This document shows, piece by piece, positions 53,060 to 64,000 of a stretch of 64,000 bases of DNA; within the stretch, counting starts at the first letter, position 1; each line of letters begins with the position of its first letter. The position numbers and the translations under genes were made by a program. Under the pieces are notes generated by a model. The model did no database searches, was not told where the DNA came from, and saw only the letters and a program-made list of their open reading frames with translations. The stretch covers positions 71,198,879 to 71,262,878 of the forward strand of contig NC_088201.1 of assembly GCF_037126465.1 (NCBI RefSeq), written 5' to 3'. Origin of the DNA: Ornithodoros turicata. Taxonomy: Eukaryota; Arthropoda; Arachnida; Ixodida; Argasidae.

Positions 53060-55600
53060 GTATGCTGTGTTGTTTTTCTTTTAAAAGGACTTCGGGCGTC
53101 CATAATGAGAGGCCTTCATAGCAAGAAAGCCAATGTATAAGAAAAGGCATATTCTTGATAAATTAATATTTTTCACAGTTCTCTTAAAGACAAAGGTACG
53201 AGTCACACTATATGTGCCATACTGATTCTCGAATTGTATGTATATTGCACTTGTATTAGCAAAGGTGCACACGTATTTTCCTCTATTTTCTTAAAGAAGA
53301 TTAGACTAGAAGATTAGAAGAAAGAAAGATTATGACACATGTCATACGGATTCTCAAGTTGTTCATGTGTTCCATGTTGTTGGGGGTAACTCGTTACCAG
53401 TAACTCGATAGTGTAACTAAGGTACCCAGCTTAGCCAATTTCAGTAACTTTTTGGTTAGCTCTTTCCTTTTGAGCTGCAGTAACTTCTTGAGGAGTTCGT
53501 TCATTTCTCTTTCTTTTTTCTTTTTTTTTTTGGGGGGGGGGTAAGTTTGTCAGAGTAACTTGGAGAAAGTTCCAAGTTCCTTTTGTTCGATTCTCGTCTA
53601 CAAACATCGCAGGCTGAGTCCCCCCCATGACTTGAGATGAGAGATGACACGCGCACGGCGCGTTGTTGGTACACGGTGAACGTTACAGATTATGTTTTAT
53701 CCGTGCATTAGGAAGCTCAGGTGTCGTGCACCTTAACGATAAGCAGTGTATTCATAATGATAGAGGGCATTGTGTAGTATAGGGTTAAAACGTGGCACGG
53801 TTCTACGATATGTGCGTAGGGCACAACTCATAGAGGACTTGCTTTGTGCTCCTTTCATGTACCTTATTACGAGATCAAAATCATCAAATCCCTCCCTCAA
53901 GAAGCCTATAAATGTAGGCTTCTTTCGTCGTAGCAGATATTGACATCGCTTTTGTATATCAAGACTATTGTGAACCGTCTTGAATCGCCCATTGTGACAG
54001 CAAGGTTTGAATTAACCATATACACGGGTCAAGAACTAAAAAGTATATATATTGAGTAGCAAGTAACTTGAGGGTAACTTGTTACGTTTCTAAAGTAGCT
54101 TAGGAACTTCACGTCAATTTTCATTACGTTTCATTACGTGTAACTGCGTTTGAAATATAGTTACAGGCCGGTTTCACGTCAGCTCAGGCAGGGAGGCCCC
54201 ATCGACCTCCTGGGTTTTCAGTATTTTTTTATATTTATAAGCTCATCGTATATTATGATCAACAGCTGTAAAATGAATAATTTTTACCGAGTAGCTTTCG
54301 TGCAAAAAAATCGAGAAAACCCGGCCCTGAATTCGAATGTTTCACTTTTGCCGTGTTCGCACGCGTATATCTCCCGGGTGTTCAAAGATATTGTAGTGAA
54401 ATTTTTTTATGCTTTAGTATGCCTACAGGCCAGCTGTCAGAGCGCAAATTTTGGCGCGCAGATGCAACGCTGTGTACTATAAAAAATGGCGAACATGCTC
54501 TCTCGCGCAGTTTTGTCCCAATTTCGACGCGTGATTTCTGTGGCTATAGATGTTCCTCATTGCCATACTTGGTATCAGCTCACTCAGCTTTTAATGCTCT
54601 TTCATCTGATATATCTATCGTGCGTATATCTCTTACAGGCATGTGCTGAAACAGGCAAATGTTTAGGCATAATTCGAAAAAACAAGGATTTTGCGCGTCC
54701 GTTTCTCAAAAAGGCCCCTTTTCATTTCATTTATTTTTTGTCGGGACATGGCCCGATGTTAGAACTTCCATCTGACTTGAAAAAATTCTGCTTCAAAAGG
54801 CGTACAGTGGCGATTAGAGCGTTAAAATGCGGACGTACGGGCCGGAGCCCGGCAGGCGGCACAGCCGGATGGCGTGCCTCCTGTCGTTGCGTCCCTTGTT
54901 TGGGCAAATCTGCCTGGCCTTAGCTTCACCTGAGCTATTCGTCGGTAAACTTTTGACGTCCTGCTCAAGAAAGAATCCGCACCTCGTACATGAAAGAACT
55001 GATGTTCTGAGGCTGGAACAACATAGAAGGGACAAATACATACAAAACATACATACAAAGCCTCAATTTGCCTAAGTGACTTTCAGTGACTTTCATCTTT
55101 CACCGCACCTCGGAGTTTGTTATTTCCCACAACGCATCTGAATAAAATCCCACGTTGGCGAAAAGCGGTCTTTCAACGACTAAATTGTCAGCAAAAGCCA
55201 GCGTACACGGCGGTACGCATACTGTACAAATAAATATCGAGTTAGGAGTTCTCTTTCTTCAGGGTTCCTAGAAGTTCCTGCGAAGCTTGCCTTACTTCAT
55301 TTTTAAGTTATGCAGAGGGCTTTCAGCACAAAATGCGTGGTATATGTGCTGAAGTTTCCTCTCAGAGCTAAGGACGTGCGCGGGTTCTCACACTTGTCAT
55401 AATATTAGAGACATTCAGAGCAACTTCCATCTTTCAACAGTCTAACTTAACTGGCAACGAGTTCCAACTTCTATCTCTGTTCCATATAACCTCTGTTAAG
55501 TGAATATATGTGTGAAGTAAATAGTACATATGCGGGACTGGTGATTGTATACTTTCAATGTAACACTCATTTTTTCATTGCTGGTGAAGTGATGCCATAA
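53060..55600. other. Unassigned region, possible 3' flank of the upstream gene
   Basis: At 53385-53430 and 54055-54100 there are gtaactcgttac/gtaacttgttac motifs like those in small DNA elements, without a clear terminal pair. Frames up to 145 codons show no domain. Tandem aataaag-like signals occur at ~55596-55640. Confidence 0.35.
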
Positions 55601-55940
55601 AGAACCCATGTAGCTGGTGACTATGATGCAATAAAGAGCTTTCTATAATGGCATATTGATTTTGTTGTTAAAAATCGCGGAAATTAACTTTCGTGTGGGG
55701 GAAGGAGGTACCCGTAAGTGTGCATTGGCTGCACCTCGGGAAATGTTGGGATACAGGCTGCCGACAACGGACCATTAACATCCCCGTGTTGCAAACCGTA
55801 TGCCGGACCATGGTCGGGTCGGTCTCCGCCGGCGCACCGACGTTGGGTCGTCGCGCTGTGCTGCCTGGGACACATTCGAGTGCTGCTATGCGTTGCAGAT
55901 ATTCTGAATTGTTTAAACACGTATGGAGATATCGGTAACA

Positions 55941-56045
55941 TCTCATTACGGCCGAAAGTCTCATTACGGCCGAAAATCCTTTCATTCCCAAGTGTCTCAT
56001 TACGACCAAGATCTCATTTCGGCCGAAGATGTTTCATCACGACAA
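55941..56045 (+). repeat. Degenerate tctcattacggccgaaa repeats
   Basis: Five imperfect copies of a ~17-bp motif (55941, 55958, ~55998, ~56012, ~56030), with one longer gap between copies two and three. No coding content. Possibly the end of a foldback element. Confidence 0.7.
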
Positions 56046-56762
56046 AAAAACAAAACAAAAAAGAAGCATCCACCATATTAGCAATCACTGTGCTTATGCT
56101 TCCCAAAGTGTGTCGCAATGGTTCATGCACACAATACTGCGACAGTGTTTTACGCATCCTTCGTGAAAAATGTTTTATCCCCATACTGTGTCATACGATA
56201 TTTGTATCTGTTACGCCATTTTCGATGAAGTATTTGAGCAACATCCTACTTATTGGTTCTGTGAGCAAACTGTTTGTGTGTGTTCTGAAAAGGTTACTCC
56301 ACAAGGGCATGTACCAGGAGCCACATGTCCTATGACCATGATCTTTTCCCCCACTAGCTGCCTTCTACAATTTACGTCCACCTGAAGTTTAAAAAAGTAC
56401 ATAAGGTGCTGAACAAAACGACATATCCTCTTGTTTGATGATGACCATAAGACATATGTTGTCAACCAGATTTTTGTTTCATATATTCAAGACATATTCA
56501 AAAAATTATGGACAATGACAATTACATCATAATGATGCAGTTGCATGGCCAGAAAGGTATTTCAGGAAGTGTTTTATGTGGCTTTACATGGGGTGGAGGA
56601 GTCCCCCTCGTTCATTTTTGGGGGCACTACATTAGTGCTTATGCCACTGCAGTGATGTCACAACGTTATAAGCGCGTGTCACTCTGGGCATTCAGAATTA
56701 CTCCAAGCTACAATATGTAAAATCAGAAATAGTATATCACAAAGGTAAGAAGCAGATATTAC

Positions 56763-56878
56763 CTGCAGGCTTCATGCTGAAAGGCGTGTGCGAAAAACAC
56801 TACCGCCGTGGTGGGCGACGTCGTTAGTTTAATCATACACGCAGGACAATTGCGGGCACATGGAGCAGTGGCAGCAAC
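56763..56878 (-). CDS. Candidate exon with Cys-rich RING-like tail
   Basis: Minus strand acceptor cgttttcag before 56878 and donor gtaatatc after 56763. The open frame reads VAATAPCARNCPACMIKLTT then AVVFFAHAFQHEAC. The spacing C-x3-C-x2-C...F-x-H-x-F-x2-x-C resembles the RING-like end of vacuolar-sorting proteins such as Vps41/Vps8, but this is a weak resemblance. Neighbouring exons would be needed to judge. Confidence 0.35.
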
Positions 56879-57173
56879 CTGAAAACGATACATTTTCTCA
56901 TTATATATGAGTAATCAAAAATATACCTTCCCACATGTTTGGTTTTGTCGTTTGTAGGAAGCCCTAGTAGGGGAACAGCGCTTGGTTGGTCACATGCAAG
57001 CCACAACTCGAGAGGTGCCGATATTCCGATCACGCGATCAAAAATAAAAAGTCTAGAACCATGCACACTAACCGATGCAAATACTTACCCAGCATCGCGG
57101 CACACCATACCCATGTATCCACGTAGAGTGTAATGTGAAATGATATGCAGGAATGAAAAAGATGCCAACATAC

Positions 57174-57277
57174 CTGTAATCCAGTGTCTCATAAGATTGC
57201 TTCGATTTTCTGACAGCTACCATGAAGTGCAATGCACGATTCACAAGTTTCGTTTTGCCATTCTCATTGCTGCCCAT
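57174..57277 (-). CDS. Candidate short exon upstream of the Cys-rich exon
   Basis: Minus strand frame from ATG at 57277: MGSNENGKTKLVNRALHFMV, then KSKQSYETLDYR, ending at donor caggtatgt (57173). It lies ~300 bp before the Cys-rich exon on the same strand. No acceptor is obvious at its start. Function unknown. Confidence 0.3.
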
Positions 57278-57327
57278 TTCGCAAGCGTCACGCAAATCGT
57301 CCTTTTGATCAGTGAAAATTACTCGTA

Positions 57328-57430
57328 GAGGGGGGATATATTTATTAGATCAAAGAAAAAAAAAGGGGGGGGGGAAAGGTCAGCCAAACGGGACGTCGGC
57401 TTGCTATTCCGGAAAGAAAAAAGAAAAATA
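57328..57430 (-). mobile_element. LINE 3' tail fragment
   Basis: Minus strand ggaatagcaagccgacgtcc then ggctgacctttcccc and taataaatatatccccc. Same family as 40130-40240 and 49712-49870. Confidence 0.65.
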
Positions 57431-57554
57431 AATGAAAGAATCACCTCAGCGCTAGTCACGCGTCACGCAATTTTGCATGCTATAGAAGGACGGGTGATGA
57501 ATACTCTTCCTTCCGTGTTTCGACATCTTGTTGTTTTGCTACTCTCACTTCGGA

Positions 57555-57871
57555 TGGCGTCTAGCAACGATGAGTATCTCGTTTCTCGTGTCAGCCAGCA
57601 GTTGCAGTTTACGACGTGTTTATCTATCGATTTGTGGTGGTGTAGTGTGCAAATTAGCGACGTTAGGGGCTCTTTATTTTCCGTCGTAGTCTTTGGAGCA
57701 GCGCGTGTTTTTCCTTTGAAAATTGAGTTGAATGAATCGTCACAGCCCAACGTATATCGCGCAGTGTTGACCAAGGCCAAGTCAACCAAGAATTCTCTTG
57801 AGTTATGCTTTCGTACACTGTCTGGCTTAGCAGTGTGCTATCCACACATAGTTACATTCTCATACGAGTAA
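57555..57871 (+). CDS. 105-codon open frame, doubtful
   Basis: ATG at 57555 opens MASSNDEYLVSRVSQQLQFT; the frame is closed by TAA at 57869. No domain recognised. The upstream extension runs into a LINE tail. Included only because it is the longest intact frame between 56.8 and 59 kb. Confidence 0.2.
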
Positions 57872-58066
57872 TTTGACTGAATGAAAACAGCCGAAGTGCC
57901 TGTAATAGATGTATCTGGGTATCTGTTCGTAGATTTGCGCCGTTTGTAGTTGGTTGCACGTTTAGGAACAACAAATTTATTCGAAGTTAAGACGTTAAGA
58001 TACCGATAATGCATCACCGTACAGCAGCATTTAACCTTGTGGGTAGTAGCTCATAAGCACCAAACT

Positions 58067-58152
58067 CTCATAACCTCCAAACGCTCAAAACCTCCAAACA
58101 CCCATATGCACCGAACACAAGTTGGTGGTTTTGAGCGTTTGGAGGTTATGAG
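58067..58152. repeat. Perfect 26-bp inverted repeat
   Basis: ctcataacctccaaacgctc (58067-58092 arm) is mirrored exactly at 58127-58152 around a 34-base loop. Flanking ctcataagcaccaaac copies at 58050 and 58170 suggest a small foldback element. Confidence 0.85.
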
Positions 58153-58440
58153 CAGGAGGGGAGAAGCTGCTCATAAGCACCAAACGTTCAGAACATCCGA
58201 GTGCTCATATGCACCGAAAGGCGGGCGACCACAAAGGACGGGTCTTCCTCTCCCGCATTTTAAACAAGGCCTTAGGGTGAGAAAGGTACAATGAATGGAG
58301 ACTACCAAGGCCACTTGATTTGTCTGAACGTACGTGTGAGTTTCAATGGGGTTATCGCGAGTCAATGGGTGTTTGAACGTGACGAACACATCCGCCGTCA
58401 CTCTTCTCTTGTCATGCGCATGCAGCATGTTCCTAATTGG

Positions 58441-58962
58441 CAGTGATGGCCAGTAGTTAACTACATGTAGTTAGACTACAAGTTAAACTACCTGAATGTA
58501 GTTAAAAAGTAGTTATACTTGCAGAAATGTAGCGTGCAACTACTAGTTACACTACTGTTTCGAGTAGTTAACTACAGTAGTTATGTTACTGCAGGCGCCA
58601 ACTACTTCCGATTTTGCCGCAAGTTTTACGGCAGGATTGTGCTTTCCGACTTTTACCTTGAGCTACTAGTTTGTTGAGAACGGAGGTGCAGAGCAATTGT
58701 GCCGTGCATGTGTACTAAATCTTCACTTTTATTACTGCTTATGATTCATATTTAGGTGTCCAAGAACACTAGAGAATGGGATTGGTGTTGATGGACAAAG
58801 TTAGGTAGTTAGAGATGCAGTTAAAATACATTGCAGTAGTTAAAGAAGTAGTTTTAACTACCTCCCCTGAAATGTAGTTGAACTACCAGTTAAACTACTC
58901 CATCGCGAACTAGTTAGTAATTGTAGTTAAACTACTGTAGAAGTAGTTAGTGGCCATCACTG
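58441..58962. mobile_element. Non-autonomous hAT element with perfect 8-bp TSD
   Basis: The ends cagtgatggccagtagtta and taactacttctacagtag... closing with tggccatcactg are inverted repeats. The flanks ctaattgg at 58433-58440 and 58963-58970 are identical. The 522-bp interior is largely gtagttaaact/agtttaactac repeats. No transposase. Confidence 0.93.
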
Positions 58963-59012
58963 CTAATTGGTGCACTTACGTCGCGAGACAACTGTGATCT
59001 GACGATGCCACA

Positions 59013-59268
59013 GCTCGCGTGGCTCAGTAGTTAGCGTGCTGGTCATGTCACGTTCCCGGTTCATGTACCCGGGTTCGAATCCCGGTGCCGGCTGTGCTAT
59101 CTGGGGTTTTTCCTGGGTTTTCCTCAGACGCTCTCAGACATATGTCCGCACAGTTCCTTTAGAAGTCGGCCCAGGATGCACATTCCCCCAGGCCGTCAGT
59201 CGTGACGTTGCCCGCCTCTGTGAGGCCGACAACGGAGAGACCTTTCATCATCACCACAGTGTACTAAA
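59013..59268 (+). repeat. Full-length tRNA-derived SINE
   Basis: The A box tggctcagtagttagcg and B box gggttcgaatcccgg lie in a tRNA-like head. A body follows (ggggtttttcctgggttttc, agacatatgtccgcac, ccccaggccgtcagtcg) and a catcatcacca tail. Internal Pol III promoter boxes are intact. It serves as reference for the broken copies at 113 and 485. Confidence 0.88.
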
Positions 59269-59383
59269 TTCGCCTACCTGAGGTAGAGTGTGGCTGACAA
59301 AACGTCTAAGAGAAAATGTGGCCGATGGACAGATAATATAATCAACATTTGGCAGGCGTAATGCACCAGTTAATACATCAATT

Positions 59384-59932
59384 TTGTTTACTAATATTAT
59401 GAGTATCATGCCCAAGCGAGAGCAACTTTGTAGTGTGATGAATGACTGCTCATGTGATATTATTGTTTTAACAGAAACATGGTTAAAACCTGACGTTGCC
59501 AAAGCCGAAATTTTCCCTCTTTGTCCTTTATATAACATTTATCGTAACGACCGTTCCTGTCAACGTGGCGGCGCCGTTTTGCTGGGTGTCAGACAAACGA
59601 TACCTTCACGCCCGATACTTTTAACTAGTAGTGGCCTTGAGATGTGCTGGGTTTGCGCAAAACTGAGGGGTGTTGACGTTATTCTTGGGGTGTTTCACCG
59701 ACCGCCAGCTTTTTCCGGTTTTGTTCCTCTATTTTCTGATACTGTGCACGAAATGTTCTGCAAATTTCCGAACAACCCAATAATTACCTGTGGTGATTTT
59801 AATTTTCCCACCATTGACTGGTCAGCTCCTCATGCTAATCAATCGGAGCAAAAAGATTTCCTTGATACGTGTCTAAAGTTCGGCCTTTGCCAAATGGTAT
59901 GCGAACCTACCCGTATAACTGCTACAATTTGA
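59384..59932 (+). pseudogene. LINE AP-type endonuclease
   Basis: NIMSIMPKREQL begins the domain. Then come IIVLTETWLKPDV (catalytic Glu), RGGAVLLGVR, VILGVFHRPPAF and IITCGDFNFPTIDW (catalytic D-x-N). The following part, with SLSDHEVVF (the S-D-H block), is at 59930-60020 in the next frame. It nicks target DNA to prime reverse transcription. Confidence 0.88.
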
Positions 59933-60356
59933 AACATTTGATATTTTGTACTGATCCAAATCTTTTTGAATCTGTATCTTGCATTGCTTCTCTTAGTGAT
60001 CATGAGGTCGTTTTTGCCCCCTTGACCATTTCTTGTCCTCAGAGGAAGACTGTTCAAAAAAGGATTCTGCTGTACGATAAAGGTAACTTTGAGGCTATAA
60101 ACACAGAGCTAGCTAGTTTTTACACAGACTTCATGGTGGGGTTTTCCGTGCGTTCTGTCGATGAAAATTGGTTGCTATACAAGGCAAAACTAATGTCGCT
60201 TATTAACTCACATATGCCATCAATTGTCATACGATCTTCCAAGAATAATTCATGGTTCAACAGTTCACTCAGGAAACTCTCTAGAAAAAAAAGCGCCTTT
60301 TTTGCCAGGCTAGAAAGACCAAAAGCGCCGACACCATTCTAAAATACCATAACTGC

Positions 60357-61526
60357 GTGAGGGAGTACAAGGCCGAACTCAGGACAGCCAAACATGATTT
60401 CTTTTCTGATGAGCTTCCCAGATTGTTGTCCACTGACCCGAGAAAGTTCTGGAGGATAATCAACCCCAAAAGCACAGAACCAATTTCTTTGACGGATGAG
60501 CACGGCACACCTTTACCAGACGACATAAGTTGCGACCTTTTCAATCGTGCTTTTGTCAATGTTTTCGTCAACGATGCTGGTGTACAACCTTCAAGACTGT
60601 CCCACTATGACCTTGTTCCAATGCACAACATCACCATATCTGTTGAAGGCATTGTTAACATTATCGACAAACTGAAGATATCATCATCATGTGGACTAGA
60701 TGGAATTAACTCCAAAATCCTTAAAAATACCAAGTTTACATCAGCCATCTTTCTATCACAAATATTTACACAGTCCCTAAATTCAGGTGTCGTACCTCAT
60801 GACTGGCACCTGGCTAAGATTATTCCTATCTTCAAGGAAGGTGACAGGTCGTCTCCGCTCAATTACCGTCCTATTTCATTGACTAGTGTGCCTTGTAAGG
60901 TACTTGAACACGTCATTTTCTCTGCGTTGTCTTCCCACCTCGAATCTAATCACTTCTTCTACGACTACCAACACGGGTTTCGGAAGAACTTCTCGTGTGA
61001 CACGCAGCTATCATCCTTCCTTCATGACCTACAGATCAACATGGATTCCAACATCGAAACAGACGCCATCTTTCTAGATATCTCGAAAGCGTTCGATACT
61101 GTGAGTCACTCATCGTTGCTTTACAAACTAACTTTACTCAACTTAGACCCAAATGTATTTGCGTGGATTAGAAGCTACCTGACTGGTCGCTCGCAAGCTA
61201 CGTTAATTAACAACTCTCTCTCTTCTCTTCAACCTGTGTCCTCTGGCGTACCTCAAGGGTCCGTCATAGGTCTCCTCCTTTTTCTCATATTTATTAGTGA
61301 TATGCCTAATAATATATCGTCATGCGTTCGACTCTTCGCCGATGACTGTGTCATTTATCGCGCCATTTCTTCCTCTGCCGATACTGTCCTCCTACAGCAT
61401 GACTTAGACGCAATTAACGCATGGTGCTCGACCTGGCTTCTCTCATTAAATGTCTCCAAATGTGCTCATATCACATTCACACGGTCTCAACCACACTTGG
61501 TTCGTAGTTACCTCCTAGGGACGTAG
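60357..61526 (+). pseudogene. LINE reverse transcriptase
   Basis: 389 uninterrupted codons: KFWRIINPKS, SSSCGLDGINSKILK, DWHLAKIIPIFKEGDRSSPL then NYRPISLTSVPCKVLEHVI (fingers), AIFLDISKAFDTVSHSSLL (first catalytic Asp), SGVPQGSVIGLLLFLIFI, and CVRLFADDCVIYRAIS (FADD box). All catalytic aspartates are present. The frame stops at 61526, and the thumb continues at ~61530 as YKYLGVHVTSNLSWSHHI in another frame. Confidence 0.9.
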
Positions 61527-61696
61527 CCAGTCAGTAAACTTTTCTCGTATAAATATCTCGGCGTACACGTCACTAGCAACCTCTCTTGGTCGCACCATAT
61601 TAACGCTATTACTAATGAAGCGAACCGATGTCTCGGGTACCTTCGTCGTAACTTGAAGTCAGCACCTAGTTCGGTTAAACACCAGGCGTTTACTAC

Positions 61697-62141
61697 ATGG
61701 TCAGGCCGAAGCTCGAATATTGCTCATCTGTCTGGGATCCTCACTACGCCAAATTAACCAGTCTTCTTGAATCCGTACAAAACCGAGCCGCTCGATTCAT
61801 TACAAATACTTATTCGTTTCCTTCCAGTGTATCATCCCTTAAACACTCTCTCCAAATTGCCGGAACTCTCTACACGCCGAAGATATTTCCGTCTTTGTCT
61901 CTTTTTCAAATTCTTCCACAATCCCCAATTGCACCCTAACTTCATACCACCTGCCTCATACATTTCCGCCAGAGTCGACCATACCTTAAAAGTCACCCGA
62001 CTCCGGTGTAGAACCCTTCATTTCTCGTATTCGTTTTTCCCATGGACCATAACCGAATGGAACTCTCTTCCCCAGGCGCTGGTCACCATTACACATTTTG
62101 AAACCTTCAAGAATACACTTTTTCAATACCTAGGTTTGTAA
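61697..62141 (+). pseudogene. LINE ORF2 C-terminal block
   Basis: MVRPKLEYCSSVWDPHYAKL and VQNRAARFITNTYS, then in the next frame STRRRYFRLCLFFKFFHNPQ, ending WTITEWNSLPQALVTI. This is the conserved end of CR1/L2-group ORF2, supporting the clade call. Confidence 0.85.
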
Positions 62142-62318
62142 ACGTTGAAGTTCATTTTTTGTGATTTCTCATATTGTAGCACATTGCTCTCATTGTACTC
62201 ACTGTAAATGTCTTGTTGCTTTGATGTGATTTTCTTCTTTTTTGCCTTCCCTCCCTCATGTAACGCCCGCAGGGCCTTTGAGGTACAACCATAAATACAT
62301 AAATAAATAAATAAACAC

Positions 62319-62949
62319 AGAACGCCGTCTACTCCATAGCGGCCAAAGCTACAAATATGCTAAAGCAAACGAGTAAGCATAAGAGAAAACGAGCAGTAGG
62401 AATGAACTGAAATAAGATTAAACTGAATATATGTTAGAGGACCAACGATAGACCCAGTTCGCAAGAACTAGCGGTGCAGGAAGGAGGCTTCGCGCTGCAC
62501 GGCGTCGCAGTCAGCCACTGGCGACATCGAATGGTTCTATAGCATTCAGTTCCACAGTATAAAGTTTGTGTCGTGAAGCGTACATTAGAAGTAGTGTTGG
62601 CATGTGTTACAACGTGTCTGCTTTTGCATGTTCTTGCCTATTTAGGTGTTTTTGAGGGCCTAAGTGGTTTTAGCGCGTAAATTTCCGAGTTCTACTTATA
62701 AGAGAAAGTAACGTTGTTTTTGAATGCCTAAAACGGTGGGCAAACAGAAATGAGTTGAAAACCAATCATCTAAAGAACCAATCTAGTCATCTTCCAGACC
62801 GAAGATGGAAGAGCTATAGGAGCGAGAATGTGTAGAGCATGTTCGATGGAGTTCCGAAAAAAAAAGTCCCGGAAAAGTTGGTCCCGGAAAAAATGGTCCC
62901 GCGCGGTTCTGTGCGCCCAAAAATACAGGAGCGTCGTTGTGGACATCTG
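62319..62949. other. Unassigned spacer
   Basis: No domain. Near 62860-62910 there are three imperfect gtcccggaaaa motifs. Confidence 0.4.
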
Positions 62950-63800
62950 ATGAACCGGATCATAGTCAACCAAGTGCTATCATTCGCCCTCCTAATTTGT
63001 TAGAAATTGGAAGACATGCTTTTTTAATTAACGTTAATCTTAATGAGCAATAAATGATGCACGCACATAAAAGTGGTTCCATTTGCTGCACCACTTGTGT
63101 TGTACGAATTGCGTCTATTCTTTCTGTGCCTCTCTTTATCTTGAGGAGTGTAGACAACACGACAAGATCAGGAAGCAATTCTGCAATGTCTGCTACATTC
63201 TCCTAAAAGTGACAAAAAAAAAAACAAGTAAGAGTCGTCTTTCTTCAGAACGAACATTCAAATCGCAGTTCTTTCTTATTCTCACTGATCAGGCCATATC
63301 TTCTGTTTCGTCGACCAACTCGTGGAGTGGCAAAAGTTGTTTGGATTTCTGTAAACGCTAACAGCTTGGAACAGTGTCAATGAGAACTTGAACTGGAGAA
63401 TCACAGCAAAAATTTTGAAGTAAAAATGGTAGGCATTGATGCCAACGAACTCATAATGGAATATCGTTTTTTGTCATTGAGAAAAAAGAGGACGCCAAAC
63501 AAACAGACCCCAAACAATTTTGAACGTACATACAAGAAAGCCTTCAGGAGATATATCATAATCCTTGAATTTGCGTCAGCATTCTATTTTCTGACCACAC
63601 CAGTTGCTGTCGCTGATGTTGAAAGAAGCCACAACACAATGAAACTGATCGATCAAGAATATCCTGCGCTCAACGATAAGGGATGTCATGCTTTCTGAGT
63701 TTGTATAGTCAACCGAAAAGAAGATTATCATATCTCTAGACTATGACGCACTGATTAACCAACTTGCCAAGAACAAGGCTCGAAATAAGGGTTTTGCGTA
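62950..63800 (+). pseudogene. hAT transposase C-terminal remnant
   Basis: The frame 63426-63698 contains LTTPVAVADVERSHNTMKLI, the hAT dimerisation block. After a frame change LDYDALINQLAKNKARNKGF follows (~63735-63800), as at the end of hAT transposases. Upstream frames (63083-63361) have SLYLEECRQHDKIRKQFCNV and may be earlier parts. Stops and shifts show decay; no terminal repeats were found within the window. Confidence 0.65.
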
Positions 63801-64000
63801 AATGTTCATGTAAATAGGCCTATGTATGCATAATATGAACCCTACATAAATACCGCAGGTAAATACCTGCCCATACCTACCGTATGGGCAGGCAAGTAAA
63901 CAACACAGCCCACCTTTTGCTATGTGCGAGTCCACGTCTAGTTCTCCGCGCTTTAACCGTCCAGGGTCCAAACACGTCGAGTGTTGTCGGTGAGTCCAGC

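Larger units (their letters stand above)
59275..62318 (+). mobile_element. CR1/L2-like LINE, near-complete ORF2
   Basis: Endonuclease, reverse transcriptase and the CR1-type C-terminal block are in order, followed by a 3' region with gcccgcagggcctttgaggt and an (aaat)n tail at ~62295-62318. ORF1 and the 5' end are missing. Three or four frame breaks inactivate it, but the translated blocks are much better preserved than in the I-superfamily LINE at 2.5-6.6 kb, so it is younger. Confidence 0.88.

Noticed and set aside
53385..54165. hAT-like element from gtaactcgttac motifs
   Set aside because: The left and right gtaac clusters do not form matching terminal repeats and no 8-bp duplication was found.
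54486..54923. 145-codon frame as a gene
   Set aside because: It overlaps frames of similar length in other phases, has no recognised motif, and is bounded by A+T-rich repeats.
59013..59100. tRNA gene on the plus strand
   Set aside because: A and B boxes are present, but the acceptor stem does not close and the sequence runs straight into a SINE body shared with 485-654.

Overview
This is eukaryotic, almost gene-free DNA made of stacked transposable elements, microsatellites and short tandem arrays. The I-superfamily LINEs with RNase H, CR1/L2-like LINE, BEL/Pao element, Penelope-type remnant, tRNA-derived SINEs, hAT and mariner relics, spliced exons and absence of operons fit a chelicerate, most likely an ixodid tick. 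The species cannot be fixed from sequence alone. Boundaries and alignments were read by eye; no database search was run.

Layout. 0-17 kb: two SINE copies (one with a 5' inversion), a 132-bp palindrome, two copies of a ~0.9-kb repeat, a decayed I-superfamily LINE on the minus strand (2.5-6.6 kb), a Penelope-like 3' fragment with GIY-YIG remnant and hammerhead-like motif (11.2-11.5 kb), and short LINE 3' ends. 18.7-19.3 kb: a non-autonomous hAT with perfect 8-bp target duplication. 20.4-37.7 kb: one BEL/Pao retrotransposon split by nested insertions: a THAP-encoding P-like element in its leader, a TIR element carrying a LINE fragment inside gag, and a ~10.6-kb long-TIR element inside the integrase region. 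That last element holds a GC-rich hAT, three hammerhead-bearing repeat families (29.9-36.1 kb) and a dead mariner.

39.0-39.5 kb: two exons of a P2RX7-like zinc-domain gene. 42.3-52.1 kb: a second, ~9.9-kb element with the same termini as the P-like element and a 7-bp target duplication; it encloses another array of the 291-bp hammerhead repeat, itself interrupted by a 1.33-kb insertion with promoter, two exons and poly(A) signal. 52.5-57.3 kb: candidate host exons. 58.4-62.3 kb: a hAT MITE, a SINE and a nearly complete CR1/L2-like LINE. 63-63.8 kb: a hAT transposase remnant.

The most interesting signal is the hammerhead system. Two tandem families (240-bp family A and 288-291-bp family B) have different sequence but the same folded architecture, down to a compensatory pair change in stem I, a conserved TAC/T internal loop, a bulged T and an 8-nt palindromic stem III. 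A third family (C, ~600 bp) joins a Penelope-type hammerhead to a truncated SGNH-hydrolase reading frame. All three abut (TA)n tracts. The arrangement resembles retrozymes or Penelope terminal repeats.
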